This document shows positions 44,525 through 52,040 of a DNA stretch of 53,703 nt, piece after piece. The notes under the pieces were generated by a model. That model was given only the letters and a program-made list of their open reading frames with translations, had not been told where the DNA came from and made no database searches. The position numbers and the translations under genes are program-made. Source of the stretch: Candidatus Poribacteria bacterium (GTDB lineage Bacteria; Poribacteria; DTPJ01; WJIO01). The DNA is taken from contig WJIO01000153.1 in assembly GCA_014730235.1 (NCBI GenBank), forward strand, positions 1 through 53,703, in the 5' to 3' direction. Numbering within the stretch: the first letter of the stretch is position 1; every line of letters begins with the position of its first letter.

Positions 44525-47500
44525 CACCTCCTGGAGCAGTCTCAAGAGCCTCTATTTTCTCCAACTGTTTACGGGCAAAATCTATGGCTGTATCCCAATC
44601 CGGCTTTTTCTTGTCGTAGTATTCACCACCTGGATTAGCATAATCTTTAATTATCTTGCGATACCAGATAGCTGCGTCGCTCCATCTTCCCAGTCTTTCA
44701 TAACTGTATCCGGCTCTTGAAAGAGCGTATATTCCCAGGTCAGGATCAAAATATACAAGAGAAACCCTGAGATAAGCCTCAGCCGCTTCCTCGTATTGGC
44801 CCATTTCATATAGACCTTCAGCCTTGTATAATTGGGCAGAGGCTTCAATTTCTTTGCTATAAGTTCCGGGATTTTTCAGTATAACATCAAAAGCTTCCAC
44901 TGCCTCTTTATATCTACCCATCTCATGCAAAACTCTACCCAGTAGCAATTGAGCATTTGGTGAATCCTCACTCTCTGGATAATTTTTCAAAAGTCTCCTG
45001 TAAGCTTCTTCAGCATCCTGCCATTTAAGTAAATCCTGGTTTGCCTGACCTATAGCAAAAAGCGCCCTGGGTGCTTCTACGCTATTAGGATAAGATTTCA
45101 CCACATTTTCATATGCATTTATGGATTTTTGCAGATCACGCTCCGGGTTATTCTTATCATACCAGCATTGCCCTATTTCATAAGCAGATTTTGAAGCTGA
45201 AGATGAGTTAGGGTATGACGCAACAGTCTTTTCAAAAGCACTTATGGCCTGAGAATATGAGCCAAGTTGCTTGTAACTTATTCCAATATTATACTGAGCC
45301 CGGGAAGCTGATGAGCTTTTGGGATATGTATTAATAACAGCTTGGTATTCAGCAATAGCTTGAGCATAATTATTTCTGTCATAGTTATAATTACCTAATT
45401 CCATCTGAACAATAGGTGAATATTCGCTTTGTGGATATATCCTGAGCAACATTCGATAAGCAGTCAGCGCTTCCCTGCTGTTGCCTGCCTGTTCATAGGC
45501 CTGGGCGATAGAGTATTGAGCATCATCAGAAAGGTCATGGGTAGGATAATTATCAATAAGTTGCTGATAAGATTTGATAGCGGTGATATAATCAGAAAGG
45601 TTATAATATGCATCAGCTATTTTAAACATGGCTTCGGGTCTGAGATCGCTGTTTTTATAATCTCTTGTAATACGTTCATATTGAGATATAGCTTCTTCAT
45701 ATTTATTCATCTCAAAATACGAGTCACCCATCAGAGCCAAAGCTTTATCCACAAGTTCAGTACCTTTATTATTTTCAATTAAAGCTTTTGCCGTTTGTAT
45801 AGCTTCCTGATAGTCCTTTTGTTTGTATCTGCACCATGCTATCCAGTATTGAGAATCATCAACTAAATTGCTCTGAGGATAAAGAGTAATAACAACCCGG
45901 AAAGCCTCAATCGCAGAGGAATAATTGTTGATATTAATAAATGCGTAACCAATGTAATATTGGGCTTTTCCGCTGACGCTGCTGCCCTTATAATCGGATG
46001 TAACCTCCTGCCAGGAATTTATTGCCTGGTTGTAAAGAGAATTCCTTGATCTGGTATTTTCTGTTGATCTGGCCTGGTCGAAATAAGTTAACCCTATGCC
46101 ATATTGGCTCTGATCATTCCATTCACCATCAGGATTGTTATTTATCAGGTCGGTGTATTCTTTCCGTGCATCGGCGTATTTATTTTGCGAGTATAAAGAT
46201 TCGGCAATATAAAATCTGGCTTTATATACAAATTCACTGTCGGGATATTGCTGTTGAAATTTTCTAGCAGCGTTTATTGCATCTTCATAGCGATCCAGTT
46301 CAAATAATGAAACTATTTTCCAGTATAATGCGGCATCGGATTGGGCACTGGTCATATCCGTATTCGGATATTCCTGAAGGAATCTGTCAACAGCGCTAAC
46401 GGTTTCGTTATATTTGTTAATCTGGAAATACGAGGTAGCTATTCTGAAAAGAGCCTGAGGTTTAAATTCAGTTTTAGGGAACTTCGTCAAAAGCAAATCG
46501 AAAGCGTCTATTGCTTCCTGATATTGCTTTAGCTCAAGATAAGCCAGCGCGCTCCAATATGCCGCCCTGTCGCCATATTCTGAAGCGACGTTTACCCTGG
46601 AGAATTCCAGCAAAGCCGAATTATAATCCTGCTGTTGGAAGCGACACTGACCCATATGGAATCTGGTAGCATCCTCCCATTCTGTATCACGATATGTCAG
46701 CACCAGCTTGAATTCTTTATAAGCTTTGGAGTATTCCTCCTCCATAAGATACGTGTAAGCTATGCTGTACCTGGCATCATCAGCAACACGGCTGGTAGGA
46801 TAAATCTCAATAACTTTGCCATATTCATATTTTGCTTCAGCATATTTCTTTTGAGCATATAATACCTCAGCTATACCATATTGAGCTTCTGCGGCTCCAT
46901 CTTTAAATTCAGGATAATCATGCAAATATTTATCAAAACTTTGTCTTGCTTTATCCAGGTTACCCAATTCGGTATAAGCTTGACCCATTTTAAGAAGTGC
47001 ATCGGCGGCTATTTTCCGGGAATCGCTGTATTTATCCAGAATCATCTGGTAAACAGAAACAGCTTCTTCCCATTTTTTCAAAGCAAAAAGGCTTTCACCG
47101 GCTAAATATGCCGAATCTGGAGCTCTTTTGCTTTCAGGAAACTGCTCAACCAGCTTAATGAAAGATTGATATGATGCCTGATAACGTCGAAGATTATATA
47201 GAGACCAGGCCTTCGAATATATTGTAGTCTCTGTCTCTTTAGCTTCGGGATATTTAACCAAAAGCTGGTCATAATATTCTATGGCTTCTTCGTATCTAGC
47301 GAGATTATATAAAGCCTCACCTACCTGGTAAAGGACAAAAGACTCAATTTCCGGATCCTCTATTTGCCCGATAATATCTTTATAGGCTTGTATAGCCTCT
47401 TCGTATCTGCCTTGTTGATACCATGAATCAGCTATTCCCCGAAGGGCGTCTATCCTCAATTCACTGCCAGGATAATCGTTTAATAAAAGTTTATATTCCT

Positions 47501-47771
47501 CAACAGCCTTTGAATATTCCCCTTCATAATAAAAGCAATAGCCTATAAAAAGACGGGCATCATCAGCTTTATCGCTTTTGGGATATGTTTCAATGAATTT
47601 CTCAAACTGCTCACGAGCCATCTTGTAAGCCCGTTCCTGGAAAAGATTATAGGCAAAAGCATAATCCCTCGCTTCATCGGCATTGGAATTTGAAACAATG
47701 CAAAAAGCCAACGCTATCATAAGAACAAGTGTGGAAATGTAACGTATATCCATATTTAGCAGATACCTCAC
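44508..47771 (-). CDS. Giant exported TPR protein
   Basis: 1087 residues. GTG 47771 has GAGAGG 8 bases upstream; ATG 47753, six codons later, is an alternative. Signal peptide STLVLMIALAFCIVSNSNA. The rest is about 28 tandem periplasmic-type TPR units of about 35-37 residues (AQYNIGISYKQLGSYSQAIS; AxxxIGxxYxxxxxYxxAIxxYxxxxxxYP), closest in style to YbgF/BamD. One stretch (ARSTENTRSRNSLYNQ) interrupts the array. It would form a long superhelical scaffold in the periplasm. A good sigma-70 promoter precedes it, and its stop overlaps the beta-barrel gene, so the two are probably co-expressed. Confidence 0.9.
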   Translation of the reverse strand: MRYLLNMDIRYISTLVLMIALAFCIVSNSNADEARDYAFAYNLFQERAYKMAREQFEKFIETYPKSDKADDARLFIGYCFYYEGEYSKAVEEYKLLLNDYPGSELRIDALRGIADSWYQQGRYEEAIQAYKDIIGQIEDPEIESFVLYQVGEALYNLARYEEAIEYYDQLLVKYPEAKETETTIYSKAWSLYNLRRYQASYQSFIKLVEQFPESKRAPDSAYLAGESLFALKKWEEAVSVYQMILDKYSDSRKIAADALLKMGQAYTELGNLDKARQSFDKYLHDYPEFKDGAAEAQYGIAEVLYAQKKYAEAKYEYGKVIEIYPTSRVADDARYSIAYTYLMEEEYSKAYKEFKLVLTYRDTEWEDATRFHMGQCRFQQQDYNSALLEFSRVNVASEYGDRAAYWSALAYLELKQYQEAIDAFDLLLTKFPKTEFKPQALFRIATSYFQINKYNETVSAVDRFLQEYPNTDMTSAQSDAALYWKIVSLFELDRYEDAINAARKFQQQYPDSEFVYKARFYIAESLYSQNKYADARKEYTDLINNNPDGEWNDQSQYGIGLTYFDQARSTENTRSRNSLYNQAINSWQEVTSDYKGSSVSGKAQYYIGYAFININNYSSAIEAFRVVITLYPQSNLVDDSQYWIAWCRYKQKDYQEAIQTAKALIENNKGTELVDKALALMGDSYFEMNKYEEAISQYERITRDYKNSDLRPEAMFKIADAYYNLSDYITAIKSYQQLIDNYPTHDLSDDAQYSIAQAYEQAGNSREALTAYRMLLRIYPQSEYSPIVQMELGNYNYDRNNYAQAIAEYQAVINTYPKSSSASRAQYNIGISYKQLGSYSQAISAFEKTVASYPNSSSASKSAYEIGQCWYDKNNPERDLQKSINAYENVVKSYPNSVEAPRALFAIGQANQDLLKWQDAEEAYRRLLKNYPESEDSPNAQLLLGRVLHEMGRYKEAVEAFDVILKNPGTYSKEIEASAQLYKAEGLYEMGQYEEAAEAYLRVSLVYFDPDLGIYALSRAGYSYERLGRWSDAAIWYRKIIKDYANPGGEYYDKKKPDWDTAIDFARKQLEKIEALETAPGGDAGER

Positions 47772-47811
47772 TGTTCATACCTCTCTTTGCTCTAAATCAA
47801 AGTTAATTGCT

Positions 47812-47841
47812 ATTATAACATTCAGAGGGTGTGATTTTCAA
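47812..47841 (-). promoter_or_regulatory. Sigma-70 promoter (extended -10) of the giant TPR gene
   Basis: Minus strand TTGAAA (47841-47836), 18-base spacer, TATAAT (47817-47812) preceded by TG-T. Start near 47805, about 34 bases before the GTG at 47771. Confidence 0.65.
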
Positions 47842-47892
47842 GCACTTTTTAGGTGTATGTATAATAAAGAAAAGCATCTATATAATTATTAT

Positions 47893-47956
47893 GATTCTTC
47901 CGGATTTAGTGTGGTTATAATTGAAACTTCTTTACCAAATTGAACCCGGAAGAGCC
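47893..47956. repeat. Minimal MITE-like element (64 bp) with 11-bp target duplication
   Basis: Only the two termini remain: GATTCTTCCGGATTTAGTGT and ATTGAACCCGGAAGAGCC. Direct repeats ATAATTATTAT flank it exactly (47882-47892 and 47957-47967). It proves that the two ends alone were enough to be mobilised, or that the core was deleted after insertion. Confidence 0.8.
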
Positions 47957-47979
47957 ATAATTATTATCTAAAATGATTT

Positions 47980-48645
47980 TTAGTAATTACCATTATCCAG
48001 AAGTAAAAAAGGAATTGTACGTAGAACGATCTTGAAATAAAGCTTTATTGATCTGTTTTTTATGTAATCTATATCGTATTTTACTATACTCTCAAATTCC
48101 AGATTAGATCCGCCGTTAACTTGGGCTAAACCGGTTATTCCGGGTTTTATTTTAAGCCTCTGTTTATGATAATCTGAATAAAGCTCATATTCTGATAAAA
48201 TAGGTGCTCTGGGACCTACTAGACTCATATCACCTTTTATTACATTAATAAGCTGAGGAAGTTCATCAAGACCCAAGGGCCTTATGTATTTCCCTATTCT
48301 GGTGATCCGAGTGTCATTTTTCATTTTTACTACAGGCTCAACAGAACCATCGCTGTTTTTCCTGTATTTTTGAGTCATCTTATCAGCATTTTGACACATA
48401 CTGCGAAATTTATACATCCTGAAACATTTACCATTTTCTCCAATACGCTTTCCCTTGAAGAAAACCTCTCCAGGTGACTCCATTTTAATGAGTGCAGCCA
48501 GAAATGTAAACATAGGAGTTAATGCAATAAGTCCTAAAACAGAAAATACAATGTCACTTAGTCTTATAACGTAATCATCAAAAGACCGATTTTTGCCAGT
48601 AGATGAATCAATTGATGAACCGATACCGGCAGTATAATCTGCCAT
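47980..48645 (-). CDS. Initiating sugar-phosphate transferase (PglC/WbaP C-domain type)
   Basis: 221 residues of the bacterial sugar transferase family (PF02397). One N-terminal re-entrant/TM helix (IVFSVLGLIALTPMFTFLAA), FFKGKRIGENGK and FRMYKFRSM motif, the catalytic Asp-Glu in LGLDELPQLINVIKGDMSLV, then GPRA and KPGITGLAQVNGG. It transfers a sugar-1-phosphate to undecaprenyl phosphate to start a surface glycan. It lacks the long multi-TM N-domain of WbaP. GGAGGT ribosome site. No glycosyltransferase genes adjoin it, so it may act with clusters elsewhere. Confidence 0.92.
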   Translation of the reverse strand: MADYTAGIGSSIDSSTGKNRSFDDYVIRLSDIVFSVLGLIALTPMFTFLAALIKMESPGEVFFKGKRIGENGKCFRMYKFRSMCQNADKMTQKYRKNSDGSVEPVVKMKNDTRITRIGKYIRPLGLDELPQLINVIKGDMSLVGPRAPILSEYELYSDYHKQRLKIKPGITGLAQVNGGSNLEFESIVKYDIDYIKNRSIKLYFKIVLRTIPFLLLDNGNY

Positions 48646-48751
48646 TAGATACCTCCTGTTTAAACTTAAAGAGCAGCAGGAAAATCAAAAAACCAAAACA
48701 TTTCTGAGGCATATAAAACCTATATTAGTTAAAGATATTTCAAAAACTTGC

Positions 48752-48956
48752 GGTTCTTCCGGGTTTAATGTGGCTATAATTGAAAATTCTCTCAGTTTGT
48801 CATTACTGCGAAACTCTTATTCCTTTTTGCTCAAGCTTTTTCAAAAAGCTTGAAGCAGGAATCCAGTAGATCCGCATAAAACTCGGATTCCTGATTTTGC
48901 AGGAATGACAGTATAAAGAAGTTTCTTATCTTTACCCCACTCAAGCCGGAAAAGCC
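48752..48956. repeat. MITE-like element, longest copy (205 bp), with nested insertion
   Basis: Termini GGTTCTTCCGGGTTTAATGT and CACTCAAGCCGGAAAAGCC, opposite orientation to the copy at 6211. The core has both inverted GTCATT...CTG arms; the first is split at GCGAA by a 39-base insertion (48814-48852) with GAA repeated on both sides. Flanks AAACTTGC (48744-48751) and AAATTTGC (48957-48964) are a target duplication with one mismatch. The 326-base gap 48646-48971 holds only this element and the upstream region of the transferase gene. Confidence 0.8.
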
Positions 48957-48971
48957 AAATTTGCTTAATAT

Positions 48972-49592
48972 CTACACCAAAAAAGGATTGCTTCGACGCT
49001 CTTCATCAATACTGGTTTTTGGGCCGTGTCCCGGATAAACGGTCAGACTACCATCAAGCTCTATTATCTCTTCCAAAGACTTCATAAGTGTTTCATAAGA
49101 ACTGCCGGGAAAATCATACCTTCCTATACTTCCGGCAAAAAGCAGGTCACCGGTAAATATACATTCTTCGCTTAAAAGGCATATGCTGTCAGGGCTGTGA
49201 CCGGGTGTATGTATTACCTTCAGGTGTATACATCCCGCTTCCAAAATATCTTCATCATGAAGAATTTTTTCAGGTACAGGAGATGAATAGGGTATACCAA
49301 GAAATGCAGAGAGATTTAATTTTGAATCAGTTAATCTGTCAACACCAGACTCATGTATACACAAAGGTGCTGTAGGTAAAACTGCCTTTAATTCAGAATT
49401 ACCAGCTATATGGTCAATATGGGAATGAGTATTTACAATAAATTTCACAGCAAGATTTTGCTTATCTATATAATCCAATAGCATATCCGCATCCCCACCT
49501 GGATCAATAATTACAGCCGAATCTGAGTCTTTGCATTCCAGGATATAACAGTTAGCCTGCATAGAACCAACAGGTATTGTTCTTATAATCAT
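48972..49592 (-). CDS. MBL-fold metallo-hydrolase (glyoxalase II-like)
   Basis: 206 residues. Metal ligands NTHSHIDHIAGN (H56, H58, D60, H61), HTPGHSPDS, FTGDLLF and YPGHGPKT are all present. The length and the short C-terminus (SIDEERRSNPFLV) match the YcbL/glyoxalase-II-like group, lacking the helical substrate domain of true GloB. The product may hydrolyse a thioester. Its stop is 15 bases from the repeat element end. It may be co-transcribed with the MOSC gene (14-base gap). Confidence 0.92.
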   Translation of the reverse strand: MIIRTIPVGSMQANCYILECKDSDSAVIIDPGGDADMLLDYIDKQNLAVKFIVNTHSHIDHIAGNSELKAVLPTAPLCIHESGVDRLTDSKLNLSAFLGIPYSSPVPEKILHDEDILEAGCIHLKVIHTPGHSPDSICLLSEECIFTGDLLFAGSIGRYDFPGSSYETLMKSLEEIIELDGSLTVYPGHGPKTSIDEERRSNPFLV

Positions 49593-49606
49593 ATCAACTC
49601 CCGATA

Positions 49607-50047
49607 TTACTCCGAAACTACGGATATTTGATCGTTCTTCTTAACAATGCCGCCCTTTAATACTTTAACGAATATTCCCTCGCGAGGCATTACGCAATCA
49701 CCAGCCAGTTTAAATATTTCGCATTTACTGTGGCACTTTTTGCCGATCTGGGTTACTTCCGTCAGCGCATCTTCACCAATTTTAAGTCTTGTTCCAATAG
49801 GCAAATTTACCAGATCAATACCCGATGTTGTTATGTTTTCAGCAAAGTCCCCGGGATTAACATCAAGCCCGGTGGATCGGGATTTTTCAATACTTTCTAT
49901 AGCAAGCAAACTCACCTGTCTATGCCATTTACCGGCATGGGCATCCCCTTCCAGGCCAAAATCTTCCAGCAGAATTCCCTGTTCTATATTTTTTTTTCGT
50001 GTTCCCTTTTCCTTACTTATGGAAACGGCTACAACTTTAGCAGTCAT
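49607..50047 (-). CDS. MOSC-domain protein
   Basis: 146 residues. The MOSC core is visible: GLEGDAHAGKWHRQVSLLA, GDFAENITTSGIDLVNLPIG, TRLKIGEDALTEVTQIGKKC and a conserved Cys in HSKCEIFKLAG. Stand-alone MOSC proteins of this size occur beside molybdenum-cofactor genes and are thought to handle sulfur or the cofactor. The upstream MoeA-PBP gene supports a molybdenum or tungsten pterin role. Confidence 0.92.
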   Translation of the reverse strand: MTAKVVAVSISKEKGTRKKNIEQGILLEDFGLEGDAHAGKWHRQVSLLAIESIEKSRSTGLDVNPGDFAENITTSGIDLVNLPIGTRLKIGEDALTEVTQIGKKCHSKCEIFKLAGDCVMPREGIFVKVLKGGIVKKNDQISVVSE

Positions 50048-50129
50048 AATTGAATTCCTTTATATCCCTTCAATAAGGTAAACGTATGAAAATTAAAATT
50101 AGTTGACAAAAACATAATTAAGATATTTA

Positions 50130-52037
50130 TTACATAATTACCTTACCCATATCCCGAGTATCATAACCACCCAGTTCCAGAACACGTTTTCGGAAATTAT
50201 CGCTTTCGTTTATAATATTCAATAATTCGGCCAGGGAGGGATTTTGTATAAATTTATCCGGTATAATCAAATCGTAACGTTCCTCGGATATGGGTATGAA
50301 ATCCAATCCCAGGGCTTTTGCTGCTGCGTAGATTCCCAAACCAGCATCTGCTATACCTGTGGTGACAGCAGAAGCTACTGCCATATGAGTATATACTTCT
50401 CTGGCGTATCCGTCAACCTGATTTGATAATATCCCTGCCTGTTTTAATTGATAATCCAGGAGTACCCGGGTTCCTGAACCTCTTTGACGGTTACAGAAGG
50501 TTACATCATCTCTTACAAGATCAGACAAATCCTTAATATTTTTGGGGTTCCCCGGGGTTACAATCAATCCCTGAGTTCTGTAAACAAGATTTATCAGAGA
50601 TAATTCCATATCCGACAGCATACGCTTTATGTATGAGACATTATAATCCCCGGTTTCCTCATCAAGAAGATGAGTTCCAGCCATATGCGCTTCACCGCGT
50701 TTTATCGCCATCAGACCGCCCAAACTGCCAACATGGGCCGAAGAAAAATTTATCTCAGGATGACTTGCCTTTATCTCATCAGCCAGTATATCCAATGTAA
50801 TATCATGACTGCCGATGGCAACCACTGAATTCTTAATATCCTCAGCCGACCTCATCAGTTCCACTTTTACCATCTCATCGGGCATGAGACCTTCGGAATT
50901 TTCCGGTATTTTCATTATACCATCAGCCCGGACCAGTGAATTCAAAACGCTTGCACCTCTGGACAAAGGAGTAGCCACAACCACATCTTGGGTATGGCTG
51001 AGTTTTACCCGTACATATTCTTCACTTCCCAGCTTTGAGGGGATTTTTCGTGTGATAAAAGCGTCAACTTTCTGCTTTCCAGTTGCGGAAATTCCCAGCA
51101 TCTTAGACATCAGAGGTTTTAAAAAGCTCTCAGCGGCAATCGCCATAGAAACCGGATAACCCGGCAGGCCCAGTACTGGAGTGCCATCAACAACCCCCAG
51201 GGCGGTAGGTTTGCCCGGAGAAATAGAAACGCCATGCACAAGCAGTTCACCAAGTTCCTCTATGGCCGGTGGGATATAGTCATCCCGGCCGGCAGAAGAA
51301 CCTGCGCTGGTGAGAACAATATCACTATCAGCGGCAGCCTGCTTTATTATATCCGTTATCTTTTCAAAATCATCTTCTACTATAGCCGTCCTTGCCGGAT
51401 GACCACCCCATTGTTTAACCATGGCTTCCAGCATGTATGAATTGGAGTCAATTATGGTTCCGGGTTCAGGGATTTCACCCGGTTCGACAATTTCATCACC
51501 TGTGGGAATAACAGCAACTACAGGCTTTTTCTTGACCGTCACACTCTGGACACCACCGGAAAGCATGGCAGCCAGATCAATTGGACGTATAAAATGACCC
51601 CTGGTTAGGATCAATTCCGTTGCGACTATATCTTCCCCGGCCATTCTTATATACTGCCATGGGGCAGCCGCCGAAAGTATCTCAATGGTGTTTTCATCCA
51701 CTTCCCTCACTTTTTCTATCATTATCACAGCGTTAAAATCCGGTGGAACAGGATCTCCCGTATCAATTATAACAAACTGCTCTTTTGACAGCCGGAGAGG
51801 TGTTGCTGTGGATGCACCAAAGGTATCCTCAGCCAGAACTGCAATGCCATCCATAGCAGAACAATGATAATGAGGTGAAGATATGCGCGCAAAAACCGGC
51901 TCCGCAGTTATTCTGCCCAGAGATTCCCGAGGTGATAAATTTTCGGTTTTATTAAATATACCAACATCAGCATGTTCAAGAAATAGTTTTTGTGCTTCTT
52001 TCAGCGAGAGTTTATTTAGATAACGTTTGCGTCGCAA
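50130..52037 (-). CDS. moeA: MoeA (molybdopterin molybdenumtransferase) fused to PBP-like domain
   Basis: 635 residues. Start TTG 52037 with AAGGAAG 6 bases upstream, embedded at the end of the previous gene. The MoeA part (about 1-405) has DTGDPVPPDFNAVIMIEKV, PTGDEIVEPGEIPEPGTIID, TSAGSSAGRDDYIP, ISPGKPTALG and GLPGYPVSMA. The C-terminal part (about 415-635) is the PBP-like domain (PF12727) related to periplasmic molybdate/tungstate binders, with HVGSLGGLMAIKRGEAHMAG, FCNRQRGSGTRVLLDYQL and ADAGLGIYAAAKALGLDFIP. MoeA inserts Mo into adenylylated molybdopterin. The fusion is known in anaerobes and archaea and may sense or select the metal. The MOSC gene follows. Confidence 0.93.
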   Translation of the reverse strand: MRRKRYLNKLSLKEAQKLFLEHADVGIFNKTENLSPRESLGRITAEPVFARISSPHYHCSAMDGIAVLAEDTFGASTATPLRLSKEQFVIIDTGDPVPPDFNAVIMIEKVREVDENTIEILSAAAPWQYIRMAGEDIVATELILTRGHFIRPIDLAAMLSGGVQSVTVKKKPVVAVIPTGDEIVEPGEIPEPGTIIDSNSYMLEAMVKQWGGHPARTAIVEDDFEKITDIIKQAAADSDIVLTSAGSSAGRDDYIPPAIEELGELLVHGVSISPGKPTALGVVDGTPVLGLPGYPVSMAIAAESFLKPLMSKMLGISATGKQKVDAFITRKIPSKLGSEEYVRVKLSHTQDVVVATPLSRGASVLNSLVRADGIMKIPENSEGLMPDEMVKVELMRSAEDIKNSVVAIGSHDITLDILADEIKASHPEINFSSAHVGSLGGLMAIKRGEAHMAGTHLLDEETGDYNVSYIKRMLSDMELSLINLVYRTQGLIVTPGNPKNIKDLSDLVRDDVTFCNRQRGSGTRVLLDYQLKQAGILSNQVDGYAREVYTHMAVASAVTTGIADAGLGIYAAAKALGLDFIPISEERYDLIIPDKFIQNPSLAELLNIINESDNFRKRVLELGGYDTRDMGKVIM

Positions 52038-52040
52038 GAA

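Noticed and set aside
44508-47771. DNA-level tandem repeat array in the TPR gene
   Set aside because: The periodicity is at protein level (TPR units of about 36 residues); the DNA copies are too diverged to be a recent satellite.
6211-48956. CRISPR-like spaced repeats
   Set aside because: The copies are kilobases apart, vary in length and orientation and have terminal inverted repeats and target duplications; no cas genes and no regular spacers.
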